From: an uncultured Bacteroidales bacterium
Lineage (GTDB): Bacteria > Bacteroidota > Bacteroidia > Bacteroidales > UBA932
Length of the DNA stretch: 47,301 bases
Assembly (NCBI GenBank): GCA_934717185.1
Contig: CAKUYQ010000022.1
Location: forward strand, 1-47,301
Direction of reading: 5' to 3'
The translations under genes were made by a program, and so were the position numbers. The notes below the pieces were generated by a model, which did no database searches, had not been told where the DNA came from, and saw only the letters and a program-made list of their open reading frames with translations. The first letter of the stretch is position 1. Every line of letters starts with the position of its first letter. Below are positions 1 to 8,698 of the stretch, piece after piece.

Positions 1-57
1 CGGGTGACACAAAATTACAAAATACTATTTATCAGCCAATTATAATATTGATGTTTT

Positions 58-1983
58 TTGAGTGACGAAGTCAGGACGATAGTGAGCGTAAAGAATAATC
101 CTCAGGCCAAGAATAAGAATACACTGCAGTTCATTAGTAATCTTCCGGGAGTGAACGGGTTGAGGATTAATGGTGGCGGCATTTCAAAGGTATATGTAAA
201 TAACAGGGAGCTAAAGATGGAACCATCTGAATTGTATCGCTATCTTGCCGGCCTTAAGGCGGAGGATGTTAATACAATCCAACTGCTGCCTAATGGTGGA
301 GCAAGATATTCTGCAGATCATAAAGGTGGAGTTATACGTATCAATTTGAAAAGCGGAGGAAAGGAGAATTTGTCGGGAAGCGTATCGTTACCTGTTACGG
401 TAAACCTGTATGATGGTGCTTTATCTGCAGATATACCTCTGTCTGTGAATTACACAAATAAAAAGGTCTCATCTTATACCTATCTGAATGGTAGTTACTT
501 GCAGAATGAACGTATGGATAACAACTATACCATAGGTGAAAATGTTGAGCGCAATTACAATGAGCGGAACTTTGCGTCGGTTATGTTGGACCAGAGTGTT
601 GTGGTTGATTTTAATAAGAATAATTCGGTGGGTGTGGCACTAACAGGTTGGGTAAAACCTAATGAGCATGATAATATAAAGGGCAGTTTAAGTGATATTG
701 AGAATAAAATTGCCTTATACAGGGGTGGAGGAACGCTCACATACAAGCATGTTTTCAACAGCAGAGGTTCTAATATTGAGTTTGCCGGAGATTATCTGCA
801 TACTTATGACAAACGTAATAGCCTTTATAAGGTGGATAATGTTGATAGAGAGGATAATAAGAGTGTAACTAAAAAGAATACAGGGTCGTTTAAGTTAGAC
901 GGGGAATTTGTGTTTAAAGATGAGGAGACTGCTGTCAGTTACGGATTATTTTATCTTGGACTTGGTGCAAAGCAGGATTACGATCAATATAGAGCCTCTA
1001 ATCTTTTTAAATACAATGAGAGTATTTACGGTGCTTATGCGGAGTTTTATAAACCACTGTTTAATTATCTGTTTGACCTTAACATAGGGTTAAGATATGA
1101 GGGTGCTGCCATAGATTGGAGCTATGCGGGAGAGGATGCTGTCCGCAAGAGTGGGGATGACAGGTTTGATGATATATTCCCTTCTGCCTCTTTAACATAT
1201 AATGCTCCAAAAGGAAAGTTCTACTCAACGTTGAGTTATGAACGTTCTGTTTCCCGACCAATCATGGCAGATTATAATCCTGTCGTATATAGGGATGGAG
1301 ACAATATATTCTCAACCGGTGCTACCTATCTGCTACCTCAATTTGAGAATGTTTTGTCTTTGACAAACAGTATAAACAGGAATCATACATTGAGTCTCTC
1401 TTATATATGGCAGAATGATATTTATGATGTTGTCTACCATAAGGAGGGTGATAAAATCTATATATCATCTGATAATATAGGATCTTCCAATAAGGTTCAG
1501 CTGTATGCCGATACTCGTTTTGATATTATAAAAAGGTGGCTGACAATGAGGCTTAACGGAACTTTTGACTATACGAAATATAAACATTCTGTCTATGGCG
1601 TAACCAACTCTTATAATGCAGCACTAACAGCCAAACTGCAATTGAATATGCCAAAACAGTGGATAATAGCATGTTCCGGGAACTATGCAACACCTACGGT
1701 TGTTCCAACAATGAAAACTTCAGATTATTGGGGATTGAATGCAGTTGCACAAAAGGTGTTCAATAACAGGTACATTGTGTCTGTTACAGCTCGCAATATT
1801 TTATATAACAGTAAGATGAAGACAGAATCCCGTATTAAGGATGTCTCTTATATAAATTGTGCAAACAATCATTTTAGGACAGTAACATTCTCGTTTACCT
1901 ATAATTTTGGTTCGTCCAAACTCAAATATGTTAAAAGAACCAAGAGCAATAATCAAGTAAAAGAGAGAAGCAGCAGCAAATAA
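58..1983 (+). CDS. Outer-membrane beta-barrel (TonB receptor-like) protein, 5' part outside window or frameshifted
   Basis: The 641 residues begin in a plug-like domain (roughly 1-100, with LQFISNLPGV and a YVNNREL turn, ending GGVIRINLK) and continue as a long run of alternating aromatic/polar strands typical of a TonB-dependent or CarboxypepD-regulatory outer-membrane barrel, ending in strand-like sequence plus a basic tail. No signal peptide or start is visible. The TTG at 58 lies just after an in-frame stop at 49-51 and is unlikely to be the true start. The frame starting at base 3 is open up to 65, and removing one T from the T-run at 54-59 would join it to this frame. The gene is therefore either interrupted by a one-base frameshift or decayed. 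The ligand is unknown. The stop codon is the first base triplet of an 80-bp tandem repeat. Confidence 0.7.
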   Translation: MSDEVRTIVSVKNNPQAKNKNTLQFISNLPGVNGLRINGGGISKVYVNNRELKMEPSELYRYLAGLKAEDVNTIQLLPNGGARYSADHKGGVIRINLKSGGKENLSGSVSLPVTVNLYDGALSADIPLSVNYTNKKVSSYTYLNGSYLQNERMDNNYTIGENVERNYNERNFASVMLDQSVVVDFNKNNSVGVALTGWVKPNEHDNIKGSLSDIENKIALYRGGGTLTYKHVFNSRGSNIEFAGDYLHTYDKRNSLYKVDNVDREDNKSVTKKNTGSFKLDGEFVFKDEETAVSYGLFYLGLGAKQDYDQYRASNLFKYNESIYGAYAEFYKPLFNYLFDLNIGLRYEGAAIDWSYAGEDAVRKSGDDRFDDIFPSASLTYNAPKGKFYSTLSYERSVSRPIMADYNPVVYRDGDNIFSTGATYLLPQFENVLSLTNSINRNHTLSLSYIWQNDIYDVVYHKEGDKIYISSDNIGSSNKVQLYADTRFDIIKRWLTMRLNGTFDYTKYKHSVYGVTNSYNAALTAKLQLNMPKQWIIACSGNYATPTVVPTMKTSDYWGLNAVAQKVFNNRYIVSVTARNILYNSKMKTESRIKDVSYINCANNHFRTVTFSFTYNFGSSKLKYVKRTKSNNQVKERSSSK

Positions 1984-2140
1984 ACTGCAAACCGAATGCA
2001 GAACTGCAAACTTGTTTGCAAGTTATGCTGAGGTGCAGCGTTTATAATAGGCTACTAAAATAAACTGCAAACCGAATGCAGAACTGCAAACTTGTTTGCA
2101 AGTTATGCTAAGGTACAGCATTTATTGGAGGCCGCTAAAT
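1981..2140. repeat. Two tandem copies of an 80-bp repeat
   Basis: Copies at 1981-2060 and 2061-2140 are identical over their first 49 bases and diverge by scattered substitutions afterwards. Each starts TAAACTGCAA, and in the first copy this TAA is the stop codon of the upstream barrel gene. Each contains the inverted repeat TGCAAAC-TT-GTTTGCA (2005-2020 and 2085-2100) plus one more TGCAAAC. No T-run follows the stem, so it is not an obvious terminator. It may be a duplicated gene end or a protein-binding array. Confidence 0.85.
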
Positions 2141-2228
2141 AAAGAAAATAGGGTCTCACAAAACAAGGGCGGAGATGCCATATTGTTAATTAATGGTTCA
2201 GAAGAGGCTTTTTTTAGATAAAAGTGAC

Positions 2229-2236
2229 TAAATTTG
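2229..2236 (+). promoter_or_regulatory. Candidate -7 promoter box upstream of thyA
   Basis: TAAATTTG matches the Bacteroidetes -7 consensus TAnnTTTG and lies 22 bases before the thyA start. No clear -33 TTG was identified at the right distance, so the call rests on the -7 box and its position. Confidence 0.4.
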
Positions 2237-2258
2237 TGGAGATACAACAATACGGCAG

Positions 2259-3053
2259 ATGAAACAGTATTTAGACCTTTTGAAAAAGATAATGGATGAG
2301 GGTGTGATTAAAGGAGATCGCACCGGAGTTGGTACAAAAAGCATATTCGGACATCAGATGAGATTTAATCTTAGCGATGGCTTTCCATTGCTTACAACCA
2401 AAAAGCTGCATCTTAAATCCATTATCTATGAACTCCTTTGGTTCATAAAGGGGGATACAAATATCAAATATCTTAATGAACATGGAGTTACAATATGGGA
2501 TGAATGGGCAGACAAAAATGGTGAGTTGGGACCTGTTTACGGTGCCCAGTGGCGTAGATGGAAAACTGCAGACGGAAGGGAGATAGACCAGCTCTCTGAG
2601 CTTATGGAGCAGCTAAAAAACAATCCAAATTCCAGAAGACTTATCATATCTGCATGGAATGTAGGGGAGATTGAGAAGATGGCCCTGCCTCCGTGCCATT
2701 CACTGTTTCAGTTTTATGTTGCAGAGGGGAGGCTCTCTTGCCAGTTGTATCAAAGGAGTGCAGACACCTTTTTAGGGGTTCCGTTCAATATTGCTTCGTA
2801 TGCCCTGTTTACAATGATGATTGCAAAAGTATTGGGATTGCAGCCGGGAGATTTTGTACATACTCTTGGCGATACCCATATCTACCTTAACCACTTTGAA
2901 CAGGTTAAAGAGCAATTGGGCAGAACGCCGAGAGCATTGCCAAAGATGATTATAGAAGGGGATCAAAAATCCATATTCGATTTTAAATATGAAGATTTCA
3001 AGTTGGTTGACTATGACCCGTATCCATCTATAAAGGCCCCTATTGCTGTATAA
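2259..3053 (+). CDS. thyA: Thymidylate synthase
   Basis: This 264-residue protein converts dUMP and methylene-tetrahydrofolate to dTMP and dihydrofolate. Length and sequence fit the classical ThyA family: an N-terminal GDRTGVGT motif, the catalytic cysteine in ALPPCHS at residue 146, the RRLIISAWN phosphate-binding segment, and C-terminal IKAPIAV. It is followed after 145 bp by folA, which regenerates tetrahydrofolate from the dihydrofolate this enzyme makes. The ATG at 2259 is the natural start because MKQYLDLL is the usual N-terminus. Confidence 0.98.
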   Translation: MKQYLDLLKKIMDEGVIKGDRTGVGTKSIFGHQMRFNLSDGFPLLTTKKLHLKSIIYELLWFIKGDTNIKYLNEHGVTIWDEWADKNGELGPVYGAQWRRWKTADGREIDQLSELMEQLKNNPNSRRLIISAWNVGEIEKMALPPCHSLFQFYVAEGRLSCQLYQRSADTFLGVPFNIASYALFTMMIAKVLGLQPGDFVHTLGDTHIYLNHFEQVKEQLGRTPRALPKMIIEGDQKSIFDFKYEDFKLVDYDPYPSIKAPIAV

Positions 3054-3105
3054 TGCCGAATGGCTTTTATATAGGTTTAATTGCTGCAAAAGTATCATTA
3101 GAAAC

Positions 3106-3122
3106 TATAACTTTTAGTTATA
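3106..3122 (+). promoter_or_regulatory. Small hairpin between thyA and folA
   Basis: TATAACT-TTT-AGTTATA is a perfect 7-bp inverted repeat about 55 bases after thyA, followed within a few bases by another TTAGTTAT. It could be a weak terminator or an operator for folA. The AT-only stem makes a strong terminator unlikely. Confidence 0.3.
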
Positions 3123-3198
3123 CACTTAGTTATGAAACCGGGTGTTGCGCATTTAACCATGTGTGGAGTGATGTTCCAATGAAATAAAATGATAATAT

Positions 3199-3708
3199 AT
3201 GCTTTCTATAATAGTAGCTACAGACTTGAATAATGCCATAGGACGTAATAACGAGCTTTTGTGGCACATTTCGGAAGACCTTAAATATTTTAAGAGTGTA
3301 ACGCAGGGGCACCCTGTGATAATGGGTAGGAAAACATACGAGTCTATAGGCAGGCCGCTCCCAAAAAGAGAGAATATCGTACTCACAAGAGGTGATATCC
3401 AAACCCCCGCAATCAAACCGGATAGCGGAACCTCTTTTAGAGTGGAACATTCTATAGATGAGGCTGTAAAGATTGCAAAAGAATCACAGGAGGAATATTT
3501 TGTTATGGGTGGCGGAGAGATCTACAACCAGACCTTTCCGTATGCTCAGAGGCTGTACATAACAAAAATATATGCAGAGGCTAAAGAGGCAGATACCTTT
3601 TTCCCTGCTATTCTTCCCGACAAATGGCGGATAGCAAGCAGGAGCGGAAAGATTCATGACAAGGAGAACGAAATAGACTTTGAGTTTTTAGTCTTTGAGA
3701 GGGAGTGA
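3199..3708 (+). CDS. folA: Dihydrofolate reductase
   Basis: This 169-residue enzyme reduces dihydrofolate to tetrahydrofolate with NADPH in the cytoplasm. Visible family hallmarks are the N-terminal MLSIIVATDLNNAIGRNNELLW (substrate loop with the conserved W), the MGRKTYESIGRPLP cofactor segment, and GGGEIYNQ near residue 105. Length is normal. It follows thyA in the same direction, a common pairing. A composite repeat element starts 10 bases after the stop. Confidence 0.97.
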   Translation: MLSIIVATDLNNAIGRNNELLWHISEDLKYFKSVTQGHPVIMGRKTYESIGRPLPKRENIVLTRGDIQTPAIKPDSGTSFRVEHSIDEAVKIAKESQEEYFVMGGGEIYNQTFPYAQRLYITKIYAEAKEADTFFPAILPDKWRIASRSGKIHDKENEIDFEFLVFERE

Positions 3709-3718
3709 ATATAACTAT

Positions 3719-3836
3719 GCGTTGGCGTTAGCGTTAACTATTTTTTAGGGTAAAGAGAGTAAAGAGAGTATAGAAAGTATAGAAAGTAAAGAGAGTAAAG
3801 AAAGCTAAAGCCAAGGCCAAAGCCAAAGCTAATAAG
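3719..3836 (+). repeat. Composite 3'-end repeat element, copy 1
   Basis: Three parts are visible. First, a GCGTTGGCGTTAGCGTTA arm (3719-3736). Second, six tandem 9-bp purine-rich units of the form GTAAAGAGA / GTATAGAAA (3750-3803). Third, an arm rich in GCTAAAGCCAAGGCC (3804-3836) that is partly the reverse complement of the first arm. Related elements occur at 28095-28204, 33312-33336 (arm only, other strand) and 42519-42656. It fills most of the folA-transporter gap. Confidence 0.8.
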
Positions 3837-3866
3837 CTGACTTTAAACTATTAACTATAAACTAAT

Positions 3867-5210
3867 ATGGAAAGAGGTAACTTTGGCAGCAAGTTTGGAA
3901 TTCTTGTTGCCATGACAGGGTCTGCTGTAGGCCTTGGCAATCTATGGAGGTTCCCGTATCTTGTGGGAACCAATGGAGGAGCAGCATTTATACTAATCTA
4001 TCTTCTCTTTGTGATTTTTCTTTGTCTGCCTATAATGTACTCGGAGTTCCTCATAGGAAGACGTGCTCAGGCAAATGCATTTGGAGCGTTAAACAAGTTG
4101 GCTCCAAAAGGCAAATGGGGAGTGATAGGCATAATAGGTGTGATAGGCGCAACTGCGATACTCTCGTTCTACTCTGTTGTTGGCGGGTGGACGGTAGACT
4201 ACATGATTAAAGCCTTAACTTTTTCATTTAATACAGCGGATGCAAACGAGCTTAATAACCTTTTTACAGAATCTGTATCCTCTACTGTTGAACCTGTAGT
4301 ATATATGCTAATATTCCTGTTTTTAACGGGAGCCATTGTAATGGCCGGTGTTGAAAAAGGTATAGAAAAATACGCCAAAATAATGATGCCGGTACTGTTC
4401 ATGATGGTAGTGCTCATAGCAATAAGATCTGTAACACTGCCTAATTCGGCTGAAGGACTAAAATTCCTTTTCTATCCCGATTTCTCACAGGTTACATCAA
4501 AGACCATATTGGCAGCTCTCGGACAATCATTTTTTTCTCTAAGTTTAGGTATGTGCTGTATTCTTACTTATGGATCGTATGTGAAAAAGAACGAAAACAT
4601 AATTTCTTTATCTGCCTCAACAGCAGTTGCAGATACCCTCTTTGCCATTATAGCCGGAATGGCCATTATGCCGGCAGTATTCTCATTTGGTATCTCTCCG
4701 TCTGAGGGGGCGGGGCTTGTATTTGTAACACTTCCAAGGGTGTTTGCACAGATGTCTTTTGGAGGTGTAATAGCAATTTTGTTCTTCGTGTCGCTGTTCT
4801 TGGCTGCAATTACATCATCTATCTCTGTATTGGAGATAATAGTTGCATTCTTTGTTGAGGAGCTTAAGTTTAAAAGGACAAAAGCTGTGATAATATCTTT
4901 GAGCGGAATAACGGTTTTGTCATTATTATGTTGCCTGTCTCAAGGCGTTTTATCTGATATTAAGCTATTTGGCCTTAACTTTTTTGATCTGTTCGACAAG
5001 CTTTCATCCGATTACCTTATGACAATAGGAGGACTCCTCATTGTTGTCTTTGTAGGATGGCGCATGAAACGCTCAGATGTTATGGATGAACTTACAAGTG
5101 GCAATACCATTAAGATTAAAAAATGGTTCCTTAACGTTACATATTTTACCATAAGGTTTGTGGCACCTGTGGTGATACTAATTGTTATGCTCAGTTCTAT
5201 CTTTGGTTAG
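3867..5210 (+). CDS. Sodium-dependent amino-acid transporter, NSS (LeuT/SNF) family
   Basis: This 447-residue inner-membrane protein carries the NSS signature GSAVGLGNLWRFPYL at residues 18-32, where the backbone and N25 contribute to the sodium sites in LeuT. It is followed by about eleven hydrophobic helices. Length fits prokaryotic NSS members, which couple sodium entry to uptake of amino acids (often tryptophan, leucine or tyrosine). The substrate cannot be read from sequence. The gene lies alone between a repeat element and the thiamine genes. Confidence 0.93.
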   Translation: MERGNFGSKFGILVAMTGSAVGLGNLWRFPYLVGTNGGAAFILIYLLFVIFLCLPIMYSEFLIGRRAQANAFGALNKLAPKGKWGVIGIIGVIGATAILSFYSVVGGWTVDYMIKALTFSFNTADANELNNLFTESVSSTVEPVVYMLIFLFLTGAIVMAGVEKGIEKYAKIMMPVLFMMVVLIAIRSVTLPNSAEGLKFLFYPDFSQVTSKTILAALGQSFFSLSLGMCCILTYGSYVKKNENIISLSASTAVADTLFAIIAGMAIMPAVFSFGISPSEGAGLVFVTLPRVFAQMSFGGVIAILFFVSLFLAAITSSISVLEIIVAFFVEELKFKRTKAVIISLSGITVLSLLCCLSQGVLSDIKLFGLNFFDLFDKLSSDYLMTIGGLLIVVFVGWRMKRSDVMDELTSGNTIKIKKWFLNVTYFTIRFVAPVVILIVMLSSIFG

Positions 5211-5219
5211 AATTTTATA

Positions 5220-5227
5220 TACATTTG
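5220..5227 (+). promoter_or_regulatory. Candidate -7 promoter box upstream of the thiamine fusion gene
   Basis: TACATTTG fits TAnnTTTG. A TTTGG occurs upstream at about 5202, closer than the usual spacing. Initiation here would give a leader of about 65 bases. I looked for the TPP riboswitch core (CTGAGA and ACCTGAT-type segments) in this leader and did not find it. Confidence 0.35.
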
Positions 5228-5298
5228 CAAACGCTGACGGAGTGCCGGCATGAAAGTGGATATTCGGCAGCTTCTCGGATGCTTTAAAATCTATAAAT

Positions 5299-7449
5299 AT
5301 GAATAAAAATGCTTTAAAAAGGGATCTTTTAAAGATAAAAGAGGTTGCACCCTTAGTTCATAACATTACCAACTTTGTGGTAATGAACAATACTGCAAAC
5401 GCATTGCTTGCAATTGGCGCCTCTCCTGTTATGGCTCATGCAAAAGAGGAGATGGTGGAGATGAGTTCAATAGCAGGGGCATTGGTAATAAATATAGGTA
5501 CACTTAACCCGGATTGGGTTGATGCCATGATAATAGCAGGAAAAAATGCCGTAAAACGAGGCATCCCTGTTGTGTTGGACCCTGTTGGAGCAGGAGCAAC
5601 AACTTATAGGACAGAGACCTGTGTGCGCATAATGAGCGAATGCATGCCAACCATAATAAGAGGAAACGGATCTGAGATTATGGTGTTGGAGCAGGCCTAT
5701 GCAAAGCACCTTGCACAAAACGGAAAAAAGGTAGATGTTTTGGAGAGCGAAGAGATAAAGAGTAAAGGTGTAGACAGCACGGCATCCTCAAATTCAGCCG
5801 TTGAGTCTGCAAAACGTTTGGCAAAACTCACAGGAGCAGTTGTCTCTATAAGTGGAGCAACAGACTATATAACAGACGGAGAGACAGTTAATGCCGTTCC
5901 AATAGGTTCCCCAATGATGACAAAGGTTACTGGGTTAGGCTGCAGCGCATCTGCAATAACCGGAGCATTCGCAGCAGTAAACAAAGATTATCTTGAGGCT
6001 GCTACCAACGCAATGTTCATTATGGGACTTGCCGGCCATTCCGCTGCCGCAAAATCAAACGGCCCGGGCTCTCTGCAACTTAACTTCTTGGATGAACTGT
6101 ACAATGCCACAGACAACTATTTTTCAAAAGAAAAGGCGGAGCGGCTGTTCAAGACACCTTTGTATTTGGTTACAGACAGACATTTCTTTGGTTTGGACAC
6201 TACGCTTCCCGACAATCAATGCAAGGCAGACAACCTGTTGGAAAAAACTGTCCTTGAGGCGGTTGAAAACGGAGTGAGCATGGTGCAGCTTAGAGAGAAA
6301 GAGTGCAGCAGTGAGGAGTTTATATACCTTGCAAAAAGACTTCACAGAATGCTAAAGCAGTACAACGTTCCGCTTATCATAAATGACAGGATAGATGTGG
6401 CGCTTGCAGCAGATGCAGAGGGTGTCCATGTTGGACAATCAGATAGTTCCGTTGACGAAGCCCGCAGGATTTTAGGACCGTCAAAGATTATTGGCTTATC
6501 CGTTGAGACACTGGAGCAGGCTGTTGATGCAAACAGCTATGATATAGATTACATTGCTGTGTCACCGGTCTTTAGAACCCCAACAAAAACAGATACCAAT
6601 GATGGCTTTGGGTTAGACGGTTTGTCTATGGTGGCATCGTTTTCAAAACACCCTGTTGTTGCCATTGGCGGCATACATAAAGAAAACGCATTGGATGTAA
6701 TGAATGCCGGAGCAGATTCAATAGCAGTTGTATCTGAGATAATGGCAGCCAAAGAGCCGGGCAGAGCAACAGCAGAACTGCTTGAAAGTTGCGTTGGCGC
6801 AAAGACTGCATGGAAAGATATAGCTTGGAGCAGCATAGTTCCAACATACAATGAGATAATATCAATGCCATTCCTTAAAGAGCTCGAAAAAGGGACTCTG
6901 AAGCCGGAAAAATTCACATATTACCTTGCTCAAGATACACTTTACTTAAAGGTATTTGGAGAAAATATGCTAAAAATGGGAGCAATGCCTGAGATGGCAC
7001 CGTACAATGAGCATTTTACAAGATTCTACAACGAGACTGTTGAATTTGAAAACATGCTGCACGAAACGTTAAGGCAAAAACTTCATGCCCATGCCGTATC
7101 AGATGAGGAGAAGAATACAATGGGTGCAGCTTGCAGGGAATACACTGAACATCTGAACAAGCTTACTGCAACAGGAGATGCAGCCAAGGCAGCGGTTGCG
7201 CATTTAGCATGCTTTTGGGTTTATGCCGAGGTTGGTAAACAGCTTAAATCTGTTCCCGGAAACCCTTACAAAGAGTGGATAGACGGTTATTCAAGCGAAC
7301 TTTTTGACGAAAGCGTTAGAATCTACCTTGATATCTGCTGCACTCTTGCTGCAAGCAGAACGGAGGAGCAGAGAAGGGAGTTGGTGGAGATTTTCAAGAG
7401 GTCTACAGTGCTTGAGTATGATTTCTGGTCTTATGCCTATAAAATTTGA
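5299..7449 (+). CDS. ThiM-ThiE-TenA triple fusion: thiazole kinase / thiamine-phosphate synthase / thiaminase II
   Basis: Three full domains are joined in 716 residues. Residues 1 to about 270 are hydroxyethylthiazole kinase (VHNITNFVVMN start, PVGAGAT, GLGCSAS with the catalytic cysteine at 215). Residues about 286-495 are thiamine-phosphate synthase (TPLYLVTDRH, QLREK at 330-334, GVHVGQ, AIGGI). Residues about 504-716 are TenA (AQDTLYL with D546, HLACFW with C638, VLEYDFW with E706, matching the TenA active-site set). One chain thus phosphorylates the thiazole, liberates HMP from damaged or degraded thiamine, and condenses the two halves. ThiL and ThiD follow. No ThiC or ThiG is nearby, which suggests salvage. 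The stop codon lies inside a 122-bp palindrome. Confidence 0.95.
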   Translation: MNKNALKRDLLKIKEVAPLVHNITNFVVMNNTANALLAIGASPVMAHAKEEMVEMSSIAGALVINIGTLNPDWVDAMIIAGKNAVKRGIPVVLDPVGAGATTYRTETCVRIMSECMPTIIRGNGSEIMVLEQAYAKHLAQNGKKVDVLESEEIKSKGVDSTASSNSAVESAKRLAKLTGAVVSISGATDYITDGETVNAVPIGSPMMTKVTGLGCSASAITGAFAAVNKDYLEAATNAMFIMGLAGHSAAAKSNGPGSLQLNFLDELYNATDNYFSKEKAERLFKTPLYLVTDRHFFGLDTTLPDNQCKADNLLEKTVLEAVENGVSMVQLREKECSSEEFIYLAKRLHRMLKQYNVPLIINDRIDVALAADAEGVHVGQSDSSVDEARRILGPSKIIGLSVETLEQAVDANSYDIDYIAVSPVFRTPTKTDTNDGFGLDGLSMVASFSKHPVVAIGGIHKENALDVMNAGADSIAVVSEIMAAKEPGRATAELLESCVGAKTAWKDIAWSSIVPTYNEIISMPFLKELEKGTLKPEKFTYYLAQDTLYLKVFGENMLKMGAMPEMAPYNEHFTRFYNETVEFENMLHETLRQKLHAHAVSDEEKNTMGAACREYTEHLNKLTATGDAAKAAVAHLACFWVYAEVGKQLKSVPGNPYKEWIDGYSSELFDESVRIYLDICCTLAASRTEEQRRELVEIFKRSTVLEYDFWSYAYKI

Positions 7450-7562
7450 ATAAAAAGGTAACTTCTGCGTTATACTCATCTTTTAAATCCTCACGTACTT
7501 TAAGTACGCTCCGGTGTTAAAAGATTCGTATACCTTGAATTTCCACTTCTTATTCAAATTTT
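7441..7562. repeat. 122-bp imperfect palindrome (REP/ERIC-like) between the thi fusion and thiL
   Basis: The outer 13 bases AAAATTTGAATAA (7441-7453) are perfectly inverted at 7550-7562. Inner matched blocks include TATAC/GTATA and CTTTTAA/TTAAAAG, and the centre is CGTACTTTAAGTACG (7494-7508), a near-perfect palindrome. The two halves can fold into one long interrupted hairpin. It overlaps the last codons and TGA of the upstream gene. The structure resembles short non-coding palindromic repeats; whether it is repeated elsewhere in the genome cannot be seen here. Confidence 0.75.
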
Positions 7563-7596
7563 AAAATGTTTTTGTAATACATTACTATTAGGAAAA

Positions 7597-8649
7597 TTGA
7601 AGAGTTTAAAGGAGATAGGCGAGTTTGGGTTTATTGAGAGTTTTTCCAATAGGTTCAAACCGCTTCTACAGAATAATGTAATAGGAATAGGGGATGATTG
7701 CGCTGTCTTTGCCAAGGATGGCGCAACAGACTCTATTTTTACCACAGACCTGCTTGCCGAAGGGGTTCATTTTATTAGAGAGAAGATCTCTGCATACGAG
7801 CTTGGTTACAAAAGTGTGGCCGTTAATCTTAGCGATATTGCTGCTATGGGTGGTATCGCAAAGGGGACGTTTCTCTCAATTGCAGTACCTCCCAATGTGT
7901 CGTTTGACTATTTGGATGAGTTTATGAACGGATACCTTGCAATAAGCAGGGAGTTTAATGTGCCGCTTTTGGGTGGCGACACAACCAAATCTTTACGTGA
8001 TCTTGTCATAAATATTGGCGTAATAGGGGAGGTTGAGCATGAGAGGGCAAAGATGCGGTCCATGGCTCAGCCGGGCGATATAATCTGCGTAACCGGAGCC
8101 CTTGGAGATTCTGCCGGAGGCTTGCAAATAGTTCTTGCAGAAAAAGATAAAGACGCATTGGATAATCTTGCCGCAAATGACTCGCGGGTGCAATATCTGC
8201 TTGGCAGACACTATATGCCAAAGCCAAGACTTAACGAGGGGCGGGCGCTTAACCGTTTTGATGCCGTTCATGCAATGATGGATATTTCAGACGGTATAGG
8301 ATCGGACCTGCGGCATATACTAAAGATGAGTAATATGTCTGCAGTGATAGATGTGGATAAGCTGCCTGTTTCGTCTCAACTCAGAGGATATTTTGGAGAT
8401 AAAGGGGAGCACTATTTGAGAGAACTTGCAATATCCGGCGGTGAGGATTACGAGCTGCTCTTTACTGTAGACAGGTATGAGATAGATGCGGTAAAAACCC
8501 TTCTAAAGGGTTTGACGGGTACGGAACTGCATGAGATAGGATATGTAACGCCTGTGCAGGAGGGGACTCAACCGTCTGTTACATGGATGGATAACGGGGT
8601 AAAGCTCAATGAAACTTTTAAGGGGTATAATCATTTTTTAGAAAAATAA
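7597..8649 (+). CDS. thiL: Thiamine-monophosphate kinase
   Basis: This protein of 350 residues phosphorylates TMP to TPP, the final step of the pathway. Family features are the N-terminal EIGEFGFIESF, IGIGDDCAVF (Mg/ATP acidic motif), TTDLLAEGVHF, LSDIAAMGG, GGDTTKS, the MMDISDGIGSDL motif and SGGEDYELLF. The start is read as TTG at 7597 because the conserved KSLKEIGEFG follows at once and no in-frame ATG lies near; AGGAAAA precedes it. It sits downstream of the ThiM-ThiE-TenA fusion and upstream of thiD. Confidence 0.95.
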   Translation: MKSLKEIGEFGFIESFSNRFKPLLQNNVIGIGDDCAVFAKDGATDSIFTTDLLAEGVHFIREKISAYELGYKSVAVNLSDIAAMGGIAKGTFLSIAVPPNVSFDYLDEFMNGYLAISREFNVPLLGGDTTKSLRDLVINIGVIGEVEHERAKMRSMAQPGDIICVTGALGDSAGGLQIVLAEKDKDALDNLAANDSRVQYLLGRHYMPKPRLNEGRALNRFDAVHAMMDISDGIGSDLRHILKMSNMSAVIDVDKLPVSSQLRGYFGDKGEHYLRELAISGGEDYELLFTVDRYEIDAVKTLLKGLTGTELHEIGYVTPVQEGTQPSVTWMDNGVKLNETFKGYNHFLEK

Positions 8650-8659
8650 GATAATTTAT

Positions 8660-8680
8660 TTCCCGACAATTTATCGGGAA
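8660..8680 (+). promoter_or_regulatory. Hairpin carrying the TCCCGACAA motif before thiD
   Basis: TTCCCGA (8660-8666) and TCGGGAA (8674-8680) form a 7-bp stem with a 7-base loop in the 49-bp thiL-thiD gap. One arm plus loop contains the dispersed nonamer TCCCGACAA. No T-run follows on the plus strand, so a terminator is not supported. Confidence 0.45.
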
Positions 8681-8698
8681 GAAAAAGGTAAATAACAG

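Noticed and set aside
5211..5298. TPP riboswitch before the thiamine fusion gene
   Set aside because: The leader is under 90 bases and neither conserved TPP aptamer core segment is present.
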